From NCBI RefSeq assembly GCF_030646165.1, contig NZ_JAUTDO010000015.1, positions 1 through 64,000 on the forward strand: a stretch of DNA of 64,000 nt. Direction: 5' to 3'. The position numbers and the translations under genes are program-made. Numbering within the stretch: the first letter of the stretch is position 1; each line of letters starts with the position of its first letter. A model generated the notes under the pieces. It saw only the letters and a program-made list of their open reading frames with translations, searched no databases and had not been told where the DNA came from. This stretch comes from Conexibacter sp. CPCC 206217. GTDB taxonomy: Bacteria > Actinomycetota > Thermoleophilia > Solirubrobacterales > Solirubrobacteraceae. This document shows positions 52,914 through 59,932 of the stretch, piece by piece.

Positions 52914-53963
52914 GTGATCGATTGCACCGTCCACGGCGAGGATGCGCGCCGGGCGTACGAGCGCGATGAGTACCAGACCTACCTGGAAAAGGTGCGCGAA
53001 CGAACGCAGGCGTTGGTGCTCGAGGCGGTGCGCAAGACCTATTCGCCGCAGCAGGCGTCGGTCACGGCACGCGTCAAGGCACCAGGATCGTTCGAGACCA
53101 AAGCGGCGAAGTCACGCGTTGGCGACCCGCACGAGCCGAAGTACATGCGGCCGCTGTCGGCGATCCACGATCAGGTCGCGGTGCGCGTCGTGGTGCTCCA
53201 CAGCGGCTTTCTCAGCCACGCACGAGATCTGATCCAGGCACATCCCGAGCTGATCGTCGAGGAGCGCGAGGACAAGGCGATCGCACACTGGGCGAACCGC
53301 TCCTTCGGCTATCACGGGATCCATCTCTCGATTCGACCGGTCGGCGTCAGCATCCCGCCACCGGCCGAGTCGATGCTGGGATGTCTTGACCGCGTCGAGA
53401 TCCAGGTGCGAACCCACGCACAGCACGCCTGGGCCGAGGTGGAGCACGGCCTTCGATACAAGAGCGAAGTCGACGATGACACTTCGCGCATGCTCGATCG
53501 AGTGGCTGCGCTGCTCGAGACGGCGGACGGCCTGCTCGAGACGATCGACGTGCGCGCGTCCGCAGCAGAGGACCGAACCAGCGCCGAGCCGGCTGCGGTG
53601 GCGACGCTGCCGGAGGTGCTCGAACGACATTTCCCTGGTGGGCGGCAGCCGAGACCGGCCTCGCTGAGATGGATCACCCGCTGCGCCAGAACGCTGGGCC
53701 TCGACGACCCGGCCGCAATCGATGCCGCTCTGCAGCACGTTCCGTTCGATCACATCGAGGCGGTCTTCAGCAGAGCGGGCCATTCGCCGCGCAGCCAACT
53801 CCGACAGCTCGACGACGCGCTCTTGTGGATCGGGCGCGAGGACTACGTGCACGCCGCGGAGGCGGGGGTGGAGGGAACCTCGGATCGCTACGCCCGAGGC
53901 CGCGTCGGCATCCTGCGCTGGCGACTCTCGCGCTTGCTCGAGGCCGACGCCGCCGCCGCGTGA
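52914..53963 (+). CDS. RelA/SpoT synthetase-domain protein (stand-alone, no HD domain)
   Basis: A 349-aa protein whose middle is a (p)ppGpp-synthetase-type nucleotidyltransferase: SFETKAAKSRVGDPHEPKYMRPL, IHDQVAVRVVV (metal Asp), FGYHGIHLSIRP and VEIQVRTHAQHAWAEVEHGLRYKS (catalytic Glu in EIQVRT). There is no N-terminal HD hydrolase and no TGS/ACT region, so it is a small-alarmone-synthetase type. A roughly 120-residue C-terminal helical region of unknown fold follows. The GTG at 52914 is my best start; an ATG at 52647 in the palindrome would give a longer, implausible N-terminus. It is alone, so it could make alarmones or act as a toxSAS-like effector. Confidence 0.8.
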   Translation: MIDCTVHGEDARRAYERDEYQTYLEKVRERTQALVLEAVRKTYSPQQASVTARVKAPGSFETKAAKSRVGDPHEPKYMRPLSAIHDQVAVRVVVLHSGFLSHARDLIQAHPELIVEEREDKAIAHWANRSFGYHGIHLSIRPVGVSIPPPAESMLGCLDRVEIQVRTHAQHAWAEVEHGLRYKSEVDDDTSRMLDRVAALLETADGLLETIDVRASAAEDRTSAEPAAVATLPEVLERHFPGGRQPRPASLRWITRCARTLGLDDPAAIDAALQHVPFDHIEAVFSRAGHSPRSQLRQLDDALLWIGREDYVHAAEAGVEGTSDRYARGRVGILRWRLSRLLEADAAAA

Positions 53964-53997
53964 CCTGAGTCGACGCGGCGGCGGGTCAGTCAGCCAG

Positions 53998-56223
53998 TCA
54001 CGCCAGGTCGAAGCGGTCCAGCTCCATGACCTTGACCCACGCCGCCACGAAGTCCTGCACGAACTTCGCCGACGCGTCGTCGGAGCCGTAGACCTCGGCG
54101 AGCGCGCGCAGCTCGGAGTTGGAGCCGAAGACGAGGTCGACGCGGGTGCCGGTCCAGCGCACCTCGCCGGTCGCGCGGCTGCGACCCTCGAACACGTCCT
54201 CGCTCTCCGACGTCGGCTTCCACTCGGTCGAGACGTCGAGCAGGTTGACGAAGAAGTCGGTGCTCAGCGTCTCGGGCCGGTCGGTGAAGACGCCGTGCGC
54301 GGACTGGCCGGTGTTCGCGTTCAGCACGCGCAGGCCGCCGAGCAGCGCCGTCATCTCGGGCGCCGACAGCTTCAGCATGAACGCCTTGTCCAGCAGCAGG
54401 TGCTCGGCGGGGATGCCGGCGCCGGGCTGCAGGTAGTTGCGGAAGCCGTCCGCTCTCGGCTCCAGCACGGCGAACGAATCGACGTCGGTCTGCTCGGTCG
54501 TGGCGTCGGTGCGCCCGGGGGAGAACGGCACCGTCACCTCGTGACCGCCCTTCTGCGCCGCCGCCTCCACGGCCGCGCCGCCGCCCAGCACGATCAGGTC
54601 AGCGAGCGAGACGCGCTTGCTGCCCGTCTGCGCGCCGTTGAACGCCTGCTGGATCTTCACGAGCGCGTCCAGCACCGGCGCGACGCCCGCGTTCACCGCC
54701 CAGCCGGCCTGCGGCTCCAGGCGGATCCGCGCGCCGTTCGCTCCGCCGCGCTTGTCGGTGTCGCGGTAGGTCGAGGCCGACGCCCAGGCCGTCGCGACCA
54801 GCTGCGACAGCGACGGGCCGGCGTCGAGGATCTGGGCCTTGAGCGTCGCGACGTCGGCGGCGTCGATCAGCTCGTGGTCGACGGCCGGGACCGGGTCCTG
54901 CCACAGCAGCTCCTCGGACGGAGCCGACGGGCCGAGGTAGCGGGAGGAGGGACCCATGTCACGGTGCAGCAGCTTGAACCACGCGCGCGCGAACGCGTCG
55001 GCGAGCTGGTCCGGGTTCTCGTGGAAGCGCTTGGAGATCTCCAGGTAGACGGGATCTCTGATCAGCGCGATGTCGGTCGTCGCCATCATCGGCGCGGTCC
55101 GCTTCGACGCGTCGTGCGCGACCGGGACGGCCTGCTGCGCCTCGGGGTTGGTCGGACGCCACTGGAACGCACCGGCGGGGCTTCTGGTCAGCTCCCAGTC
55201 GTAGCCGAAGAGGTTGTCGTAGAAGCCGTTGTCCCACGTGACCGGGTCGTTGGTCCAGGCGCCCTCGAGGCCGGAGGAGATCGTGTCGTCGCCCTTGCCG
55301 GAGCCGAATCTGCTGATCCAGCCGAAGCCCTGCTCGGCGAGCGGGGCGCCCTCCGGCTCGGCGCCGACGTTGGCGTCGGGGTCACCCGCGCCGTGCGTCT
55401 TGCCGAAGGTGTGGCCGCCGGCGATCAGCGCGACGGTCTCCTCGTCGTTCATCGCCATGCGGGAGAACGTCTCGCGGATGTCGCGCGCGGCGGCGAGCGG
55501 GTCGGGCTTGCCGTTGGGGCCCTCCGGGTTGACGTAGATGAGACCCATCTGGACGGCAGCGAGCGGGTTCTCCAGCTCGCGGTCGCCGCTGTAGCGCTCG
55601 TCGTCGAGCCAGCCGTGCTCCGGGCCCCAGTAGACGTCCTCCTCGGGCGCCCAGATGTCCGGGCGGCCGAAGGCGAAGCCGAACGTTCTGAAGCCCATCG
55701 TCTCCAGTGCCCGGTTGCCGGCGAGCACGAGCAGGTCGGCCCACGAGATCTGCTGGCCGTACTTCTGCTTGACCGGCCACAGCAGGCGGCGCGCCTTGTC
55801 GAGGTTGACGTTGTCGGGCCAGCTGTTGAGCGGGGCGAAGCGCTGCGCGCCGCTGCCGCCGCCCCCGCGGCCGTCGTAGGTGCGGTACGTGCCCGCGGCG
55901 TGCCAGCTCATGCGGATGAAGAGCGGGCCGTAGTGGCCGTAGTCGGCCGGCCACCACTCCTGCGACTGCGTCATCAGCGCGTCCACGTCGGCGACGAGCG
56001 CGTCGACGTCGAGGTCCTTGAACGCCTCGGCGTAGTCGAAGGCGGCGTCGAGCGGGTCGGCCTGGGGGTTGTTCTGGCGCAGGATCCGCAGGTTCAGCTG
56101 GTTCGGCCACCAGAACTGGTTGGCGGTTACGCCGACGTCTTGATGCTTCGCGTGCACGGGACAGCCCATCTGTCTGTGCACATCGCTCGTCGTGACGTCG
56201 CCGTGCTCGTCGGTGGCGCTCAT
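53998..56223 (-). CDS. katG: Catalase-peroxidase KatG
   Basis: A 741-aa bifunctional heme enzyme. The N-terminal active domain has distal RMSWHAAGTYRTYDGRGG, the Met-Tyr-Trp crosslink partners (Trp in MSWH, Tyr in GLIYVNPEGPNG, Met in SRMAMNDEE) and the proximal AGGHTFGKTHGAG. The C-terminal degenerate peroxidase half is present in full. The standard length is about 740. GAGGAG precedes the ATG. It lies 61 bp downstream of furA, as in mycobacteria and streptomycetes, so peroxide and iron control by FurA is likely. Confidence 0.97.
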   Translation of the reverse strand: MSATDEHGDVTTSDVHRQMGCPVHAKHQDVGVTANQFWWPNQLNLRILRQNNPQADPLDAAFDYAEAFKDLDVDALVADVDALMTQSQEWWPADYGHYGPLFIRMSWHAAGTYRTYDGRGGGGSGAQRFAPLNSWPDNVNLDKARRLLWPVKQKYGQQISWADLLVLAGNRALETMGFRTFGFAFGRPDIWAPEEDVYWGPEHGWLDDERYSGDRELENPLAAVQMGLIYVNPEGPNGKPDPLAAARDIRETFSRMAMNDEETVALIAGGHTFGKTHGAGDPDANVGAEPEGAPLAEQGFGWISRFGSGKGDDTISSGLEGAWTNDPVTWDNGFYDNLFGYDWELTRSPAGAFQWRPTNPEAQQAVPVAHDASKRTAPMMATTDIALIRDPVYLEISKRFHENPDQLADAFARAWFKLLHRDMGPSSRYLGPSAPSEELLWQDPVPAVDHELIDAADVATLKAQILDAGPSLSQLVATAWASASTYRDTDKRGGANGARIRLEPQAGWAVNAGVAPVLDALVKIQQAFNGAQTGSKRVSLADLIVLGGGAAVEAAAQKGGHEVTVPFSPGRTDATTEQTDVDSFAVLEPRADGFRNYLQPGAGIPAEHLLLDKAFMLKLSAPEMTALLGGLRVLNANTGQSAHGVFTDRPETLSTDFFVNLLDVSTEWKPTSESEDVFEGRSRATGEVRWTGTRVDLVFGSNSELRALAEVYGSDDASAKFVQDFVAAWVKVMELDRFDLA

Positions 56224-56284
56224 CGTTCTCCTCGTACGTGGGTTGGGTGACTTCGGTGTTTCAGTGGTGGCTCGCCGCGCGCGT

Positions 56285-56725
56285 TCAGTCGGCGGCGGCT
56301 GCGGTTCGACAGTCGGAGCAACGGCCCCAGTACACGACCTCTGCCTCGTCGATCTCGTAGCCGTGGTCGTCGGAGGGGTGCATGCACGGCATCCGCCCGA
56401 CGGCGCAGTCGACGTCGACGATGCTGCCGCAGTCGCGACAGATCAGGTGGTGATGGTTGTCGTCGACGCGCGCCTCGTAGCGGGCCGGCGACTGCGACGG
56501 CTGGATGCGCCGCACGAGCCCGACCTCGACGAGGGCGCCGAGCACGTCGTAGACGGCCTGACGCGAGATCGTCCCGATCTCCGCTCTGACGGTGGTGGCG
56601 ACGTCCTCCGCCGTGCTGTGCGCGCGATCTGAGACCGCCCGCAAGACGGCGACGCGCTGCGCGGTGACCTTGAGACCCTGCTGGCGCAGGAGGTCGGCGG
56701 AGGCGACAGGCGGCTGAGCGGGCAC
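56285..56725 (-). CDS. furA: Fur-family peroxide/metal regulator (FurA/CatR)
   Basis: A 146-aa Fur-family repressor. Winged HTH: SADLLRQQGLKVTAQRVAVLRAV and SRQAVYDVLGALVEVGLV. Metal and Zn sites: HHHLICRDCGSIVDVDCAVG and CMHPSDDHGYEIDEAEVVYWGRCSDC, with two C-x2-C pairs. GTG 56725 is chosen because a TTGACA-N17-GATGAT promoter ends 6 nt before it; the longer upstream reading is in the promoter. It precedes katG and probably represses both genes until peroxide oxidises it. Confidence 0.93.
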   Translation of the reverse strand: MPAQPPVASADLLRQQGLKVTAQRVAVLRAVSDRAHSTAEDVATTVRAEIGTISRQAVYDVLGALVEVGLVRRIQPSQSPARYEARVDDNHHHLICRDCGSIVDVDCAVGRMPCMHPSDDHGYEIDEAEVVYWGRCSDCRTAAAAD

Positions 56726-56731
56726 GTGCGC

Positions 56732-56760
56732 ATCATCGGCGCTGCTCTGGACTGTGTCAA
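56732..56760 (-). promoter_or_regulatory. furA-katG promoter, TTGACA-N17-GATGAT
   Basis: A -35 of perfect TTGACA (56760-56755) and a -10 GATGAT (56737-56732) separated by 17 bp, with the GTG start 6 nt later. The mRNA should be leaderless. It is the clearest sigma-70-type promoter in the window. Confidence 0.75.
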
Positions 56761-56903
56761 GTCTCTGAGGGATACAAGCTGCCGTGTGGCGTCCGCGCAC
56801 CGATCCGTCGACCATATGTCCACCCAGAGCTGCTCGCGGCGACTGCCGGGAACTCCTCAATTCACTCGCTCTCCCGTTCAGGGAACAACGGAGGTTCCAA
56901 CTC

Positions 56904-58205
56904 ATGCAACGCTTCTCCCGCTCGGCCGCGGGTCTGTCCGTCGCCGTGCTCGCGACCGCGAGCATCGCGCCTCAGGCCGTCGCCGCGGCCCAGGCCCCGC
57001 CCGCCGTTCACTCCAGCAGCGTCGTCGACGACCTCTTGGGCTTGGACCTCGGCGGGGTGCTCGCCGGACTGCTCGGCGGGACTCAGCAGGACCAGCTGTC
57101 GCAGCTGCGTGATCTGCTCCAGAGCGGCACCGACCCCACGGGCGCCGACCTCGCGCCGCTCAGCGACGTCCTCACCCAGCTCGGCGGCACCTCGGGCCTG
57201 CCGGTGGACGTGCAGGCGCTGCTGCAGCGGATCGTCGGGCTGCTCGACGCCGGCGGCACGACGCCGTTGGATCCCGGCCTGCTGGCACCCGTTGGGGCAT
57301 TGCTGCAGCAGTTGGCGCTGACCGACGGTCTGCCGGCCCCGGTCGCGCAGCTGCTCGACCAGCTCGGCGACGCGCTGGTCGGAGACGGCACGGCCGGCCT
57401 CCCGATCGCGGGCGCGCTGGCGCTGCCGCCGGCCGTGGTCCAGGCGCTCGACGAGGTGCTGCAGTCGCTTGAGAGCGGTGGGGAGCCCACCGGTGCGCTG
57501 CTGCAGCCGTTGATCCCGCTGCTGCAGGAGATTGCGGGTGCGCCGGGGCTGCCGCCCGCGCTGTCGGACCTGATCAACGAGCTGATCGACACGCTGCAGG
57601 AAACGACAGGTGCGCTCAATCCGCTGGCGACGCGTCAGCTCTCCAGCGTGCTCGACCTCGTCGGCAACACCGCCGGTGTCGACACGATCACGAGAACGAC
57701 GATCGACAGAACGACGTCGATCCTCGACAGAGCGGCGGCTGCCGGCACGACTGGCACCCGCGGACCGGCGGGGCCTCCTGGTCCCAGCGGTGCGCCCGGC
57801 GCGACCGTCGTCGTGCCGGGCGGCAGCGGCAGCGCTGCGCCCGCGGCGCCGCAGGCGCGCAAGGCCACGACGCGCGACAAGGCCGTCGTCAAGAAGGTCG
57901 TGCTCAACAGAAAGCGCACGATCGCCTCGGTCACGATCGCATGCCCCAAGAGCGCTCCCGCGGTCTGCACGGTCACGGCGGGGGCGCGCCTCAGAGGCAA
58001 GCTCGCCGTCAGACGGACGCTCACGACGCGCATCGGCGCGAACAAGGCGAAGGTCGCCAAGCTGCGCCTGACCGCGGCGAGCGCCAGAGCGCTGCGCAGA
58101 CGCGGCGGCACGGTCAAGGTCAACCTCTCGACCAGATTCGGGACGCAGAAGTTCGCCGCGAGCAAGACGACGAAGGTCGCCAGAGTCAAGCCGAAGTCAC
58201 GCTGA
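56904..58205 (+). CDS. Secreted Leu-rich repetitive protein with collagen-like segment and basic tail
   Basis: A 433-aa exported protein with an ACGGAGG Shine-Dalgarno. Signal peptide about 1-30. About residues 40-240 are Leu/Gly/Pro-rich with three imperfect repeats of about 45-50 residues of the form LLxxGG-P-xLLxPLxxLLQxLA-GLPxxVxxLL. A short collagen-like GPAGPPGPSGAPGA lies near 300. Then comes a basic beta domain (KKVVLNRKRTIASVTIACPKSAPAVCTVTAGARLRGKLAVRR) with one Cys pair. No enzyme motif is seen. The tail type recurs in the GDPD and other exported proteins here. Confidence 0.75.
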   Translation: MQRFSRSAAGLSVAVLATASIAPQAVAAAQAPPAVHSSSVVDDLLGLDLGGVLAGLLGGTQQDQLSQLRDLLQSGTDPTGADLAPLSDVLTQLGGTSGLPVDVQALLQRIVGLLDAGGTTPLDPGLLAPVGALLQQLALTDGLPAPVAQLLDQLGDALVGDGTAGLPIAGALALPPAVVQALDEVLQSLESGGEPTGALLQPLIPLLQEIAGAPGLPPALSDLINELIDTLQETTGALNPLATRQLSSVLDLVGNTAGVDTITRTTIDRTTSILDRAAAAGTTGTRGPAGPPGPSGAPGATVVVPGGSGSAAPAAPQARKATTRDKAVVKKVVLNRKRTIASVTIACPKSAPAVCTVTAGARLRGKLAVRRTLTTRIGANKAKVAKLRLTAASARALRRRGGTVKVNLSTRFGTQKFAASKTTKVARVKPKSR

Positions 58206-58218
58206 ACGACGCGACGAG

Positions 58219-58252
58219 CGGCAGCGCCCCGAGCCCCGATCGGGGGCTGCCG
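58219..58252 (+). terminator. Hairpin after the Leu-rich secreted protein gene
   Basis: CGGCAGC (58219-58225) and GCTGCCG (58246-58252) with inner CCCC/GGGG pairing, starting 13 bp past the stop codon. Confidence 0.65.
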
Positions 58253-58330
58253 CAGGCGCGGTCGCTGGAAGGCGGCCCAGCAGGGGACGACGAATGGGCG
58301 AGAGCACGGATGCCCAGGGCGCTCAGGAGG

Positions 58331-58609
58331 TCATGCGGCAGGCACAGCCTCCGGCGTGTCGGACTCGACGGCTCGCTTGATCGAGGCGGCGAAGTCGTCG
58401 GCGGTCTTGCGCGCGGCGCGCAGCGCGAGCGGTGCGATCAGCTTGCCGAAGCCGTGGCCCTCCAGCTCGTTGAAGATCGTCACGCGCGTGCTGCCGTCTC
58501 CGAGCGGCTCGAGGTCGTAGCCGCCGACCTTCGCCGTGACCGCGTTCTTCGCGAAGACCTGAGCGATCGGACGATCGATCACGGTCGTCCCCTGAAAGCG
58601 GCCCGCCAT
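58331..58609 (-). pseudogene. SRPBCC protein with apparent internal deletion
   Basis: A 92-aa frame. The start (RFQGTTVIDRPIAQVFA) and the end (GGYDLEPLGDGSTRVTIFNELEGHGFGKLIAPLALRAARKTADDFAASIKRAVE) match the two ends of a common actinobacterial SRPBCC family of about 145 residues. The central 50-55 residues, including several strands of the ligand cavity, are missing; the join is near 58540-58550. The frame is kept, so a product could be made, but a normal helix-grip fold cannot form. It is either a decaying gene or a shortened variant. Confidence 0.6.
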
Positions 58610-58686
58610 CGCTACTCCTTCGATTGACTCAGAATCCGAGCATCATGACGGCGGGCCGCGTGGAAGGGAAGGCCTCGTCGCAGCCG

Positions 58687-58692
58687 TATCGT
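58687..58692 (+). promoter_or_regulatory. -10 box (TATCGT) of the FAD oxidoreductase
   Basis: TATCGT ends 11 nt before the GTG start at 58704. Confidence 0.3.
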
Positions 58693-58703
58693 GTGAGGCC
58701 GTT

Positions 58704-59885
58704 GTGCGCTCCACCGACGTTGTGATCATCGGCGCAGGTGCCGCCGGGCTGATGTGCGCCCTGACCGCCGCCCAGCGGGGACGTCAGGTGCTGCTCGTCG
58801 ACCACTCCAACAAGGCCGGCAAGAAGATCCTCATGTCCGGCGGCGGTCGCTGCAACTTCACCAACATGTACGCCGAACCGGCGAACTTCGCCTCCGAGAA
58901 TCCACATTTCTGCAAATCGGCCCTGGCCCGCTACACGCCGTGGGACTTCATCGCGATGGTCAGCAGGCACGGCGTGCCCTACCACGAGAAGAAGCTGGGC
59001 CAGCTGTTCTGCGACAACAGGTCCAAGGACATCCTCAACATGCTGTTGGACGAATGCCGGCATGCCGGCGTTGACCTGCGCGTGGACACCGCGGTGCAGC
59101 AGATCGAGAAAACCGAGGCCGGCGGATACCTGCTGAGCACCGGCATGGGGGAGATCGCCGCGCAGTCGCTGGTGGTCGCCACCGGCGGCCTGTCGATTCC
59201 GACGCTGGGCGCCACCGGCTTCGGCTACGAGGTCGCTCGCCAGTTCGGCCACAACGTGCTGTCGACCCGCGCCGGCCTGGTGCCGTTCACCAGTTCCGGT
59301 CAGCTCAAGGAGCTGTGCGTCGAGCTGTCCGGCACGTCGGTGGACTGCGCGGTCAGCTGCAACGGCGAGAGCTTCCGCGAGAACATCCTCTTCACCCACC
59401 GCGGTCTCAGCGGCCCGGCGATCCTGCAGATCTCCTCGTTCTGGCACCCCGGCGACGCCGTGGAGATCAACCTGCTGCCCGACCGCGACACGCTGGAGTG
59501 GCTGCAGCGCCAGCAGGCCGCGCGCCCCGACAGCGAGCTGAAGACCCTGCTGGGCGAGGTCTTCAGCAAGAGGATGGCGGCCCTGCTGGCCGAGCACTGG
59601 CTCGCGTCCAAGCCGATGAAGCAGTACACCGCGGCCGAACTGCGCGCCGTCGCCGACAGGCTCGGCGCCTGGCAGGTCGTGCCGGCCGGCACCGAGGGCT
59701 ACCGCACCGCCGAGGTCACCCTGCGCGGCGTCGACACGCGCGAGGTGTCGTCCAAGACGATGGAATCGCTGAAGAGCCCGGGCCTCTACTTCATCGGCGA
59801 GGTGCTGGACGTCAGCGGCCACCTGGGCGGCTTCAACTTCCAGTGGGCCTGGTCGTCGGGCCACGCGGCGGCGCAGTTCGTCTGA
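58704..59885 (+). CDS. FAD-dependent oxidoreductase, HI0933/BaiN (YhiN) family
   Basis: A 393-aa flavoprotein. The dinucleotide fold is VVIIGAGAAGLMCALTAAQRG, followed by the family-specific KAGKKILMSGGGRCNFTNMY. The mid-domain SLVVATGGLSIPTLGATGFGYEVARQFGH and C-terminal YFIGEVLDVSGHLGGFNFQWAWSSGHAAAQ are diagnostic. The physiological substrate of most members is unknown; one is a bile-acid 12-oxoreductase. By my count it uses no AGA and four AGG among 22 arginines, the reverse of its neighbours. The protein reads like proteobacterial YhiN. Recent lateral transfer is likely. It starts at GTG 58704. Confidence 0.92.
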   Translation: MRSTDVVIIGAGAAGLMCALTAAQRGRQVLLVDHSNKAGKKILMSGGGRCNFTNMYAEPANFASENPHFCKSALARYTPWDFIAMVSRHGVPYHEKKLGQLFCDNRSKDILNMLLDECRHAGVDLRVDTAVQQIEKTEAGGYLLSTGMGEIAAQSLVVATGGLSIPTLGATGFGYEVARQFGHNVLSTRAGLVPFTSSGQLKELCVELSGTSVDCAVSCNGESFRENILFTHRGLSGPAILQISSFWHPGDAVEINLLPDRDTLEWLQRQQAARPDSELKTLLGEVFSKRMAALLAEHWLASKPMKQYTAAELRAVADRLGAWQVVPAGTEGYRTAEVTLRGVDTREVSSKTMESLKSPGLYFIGEVLDVSGHLGGFNFQWAWSSGHAAAQFV

Positions 59886-59932
59886 GCGCCCGAACGCGGA
59901 TCTGCCGAGTGGCCATCGGCCGCCGCCGTCGC

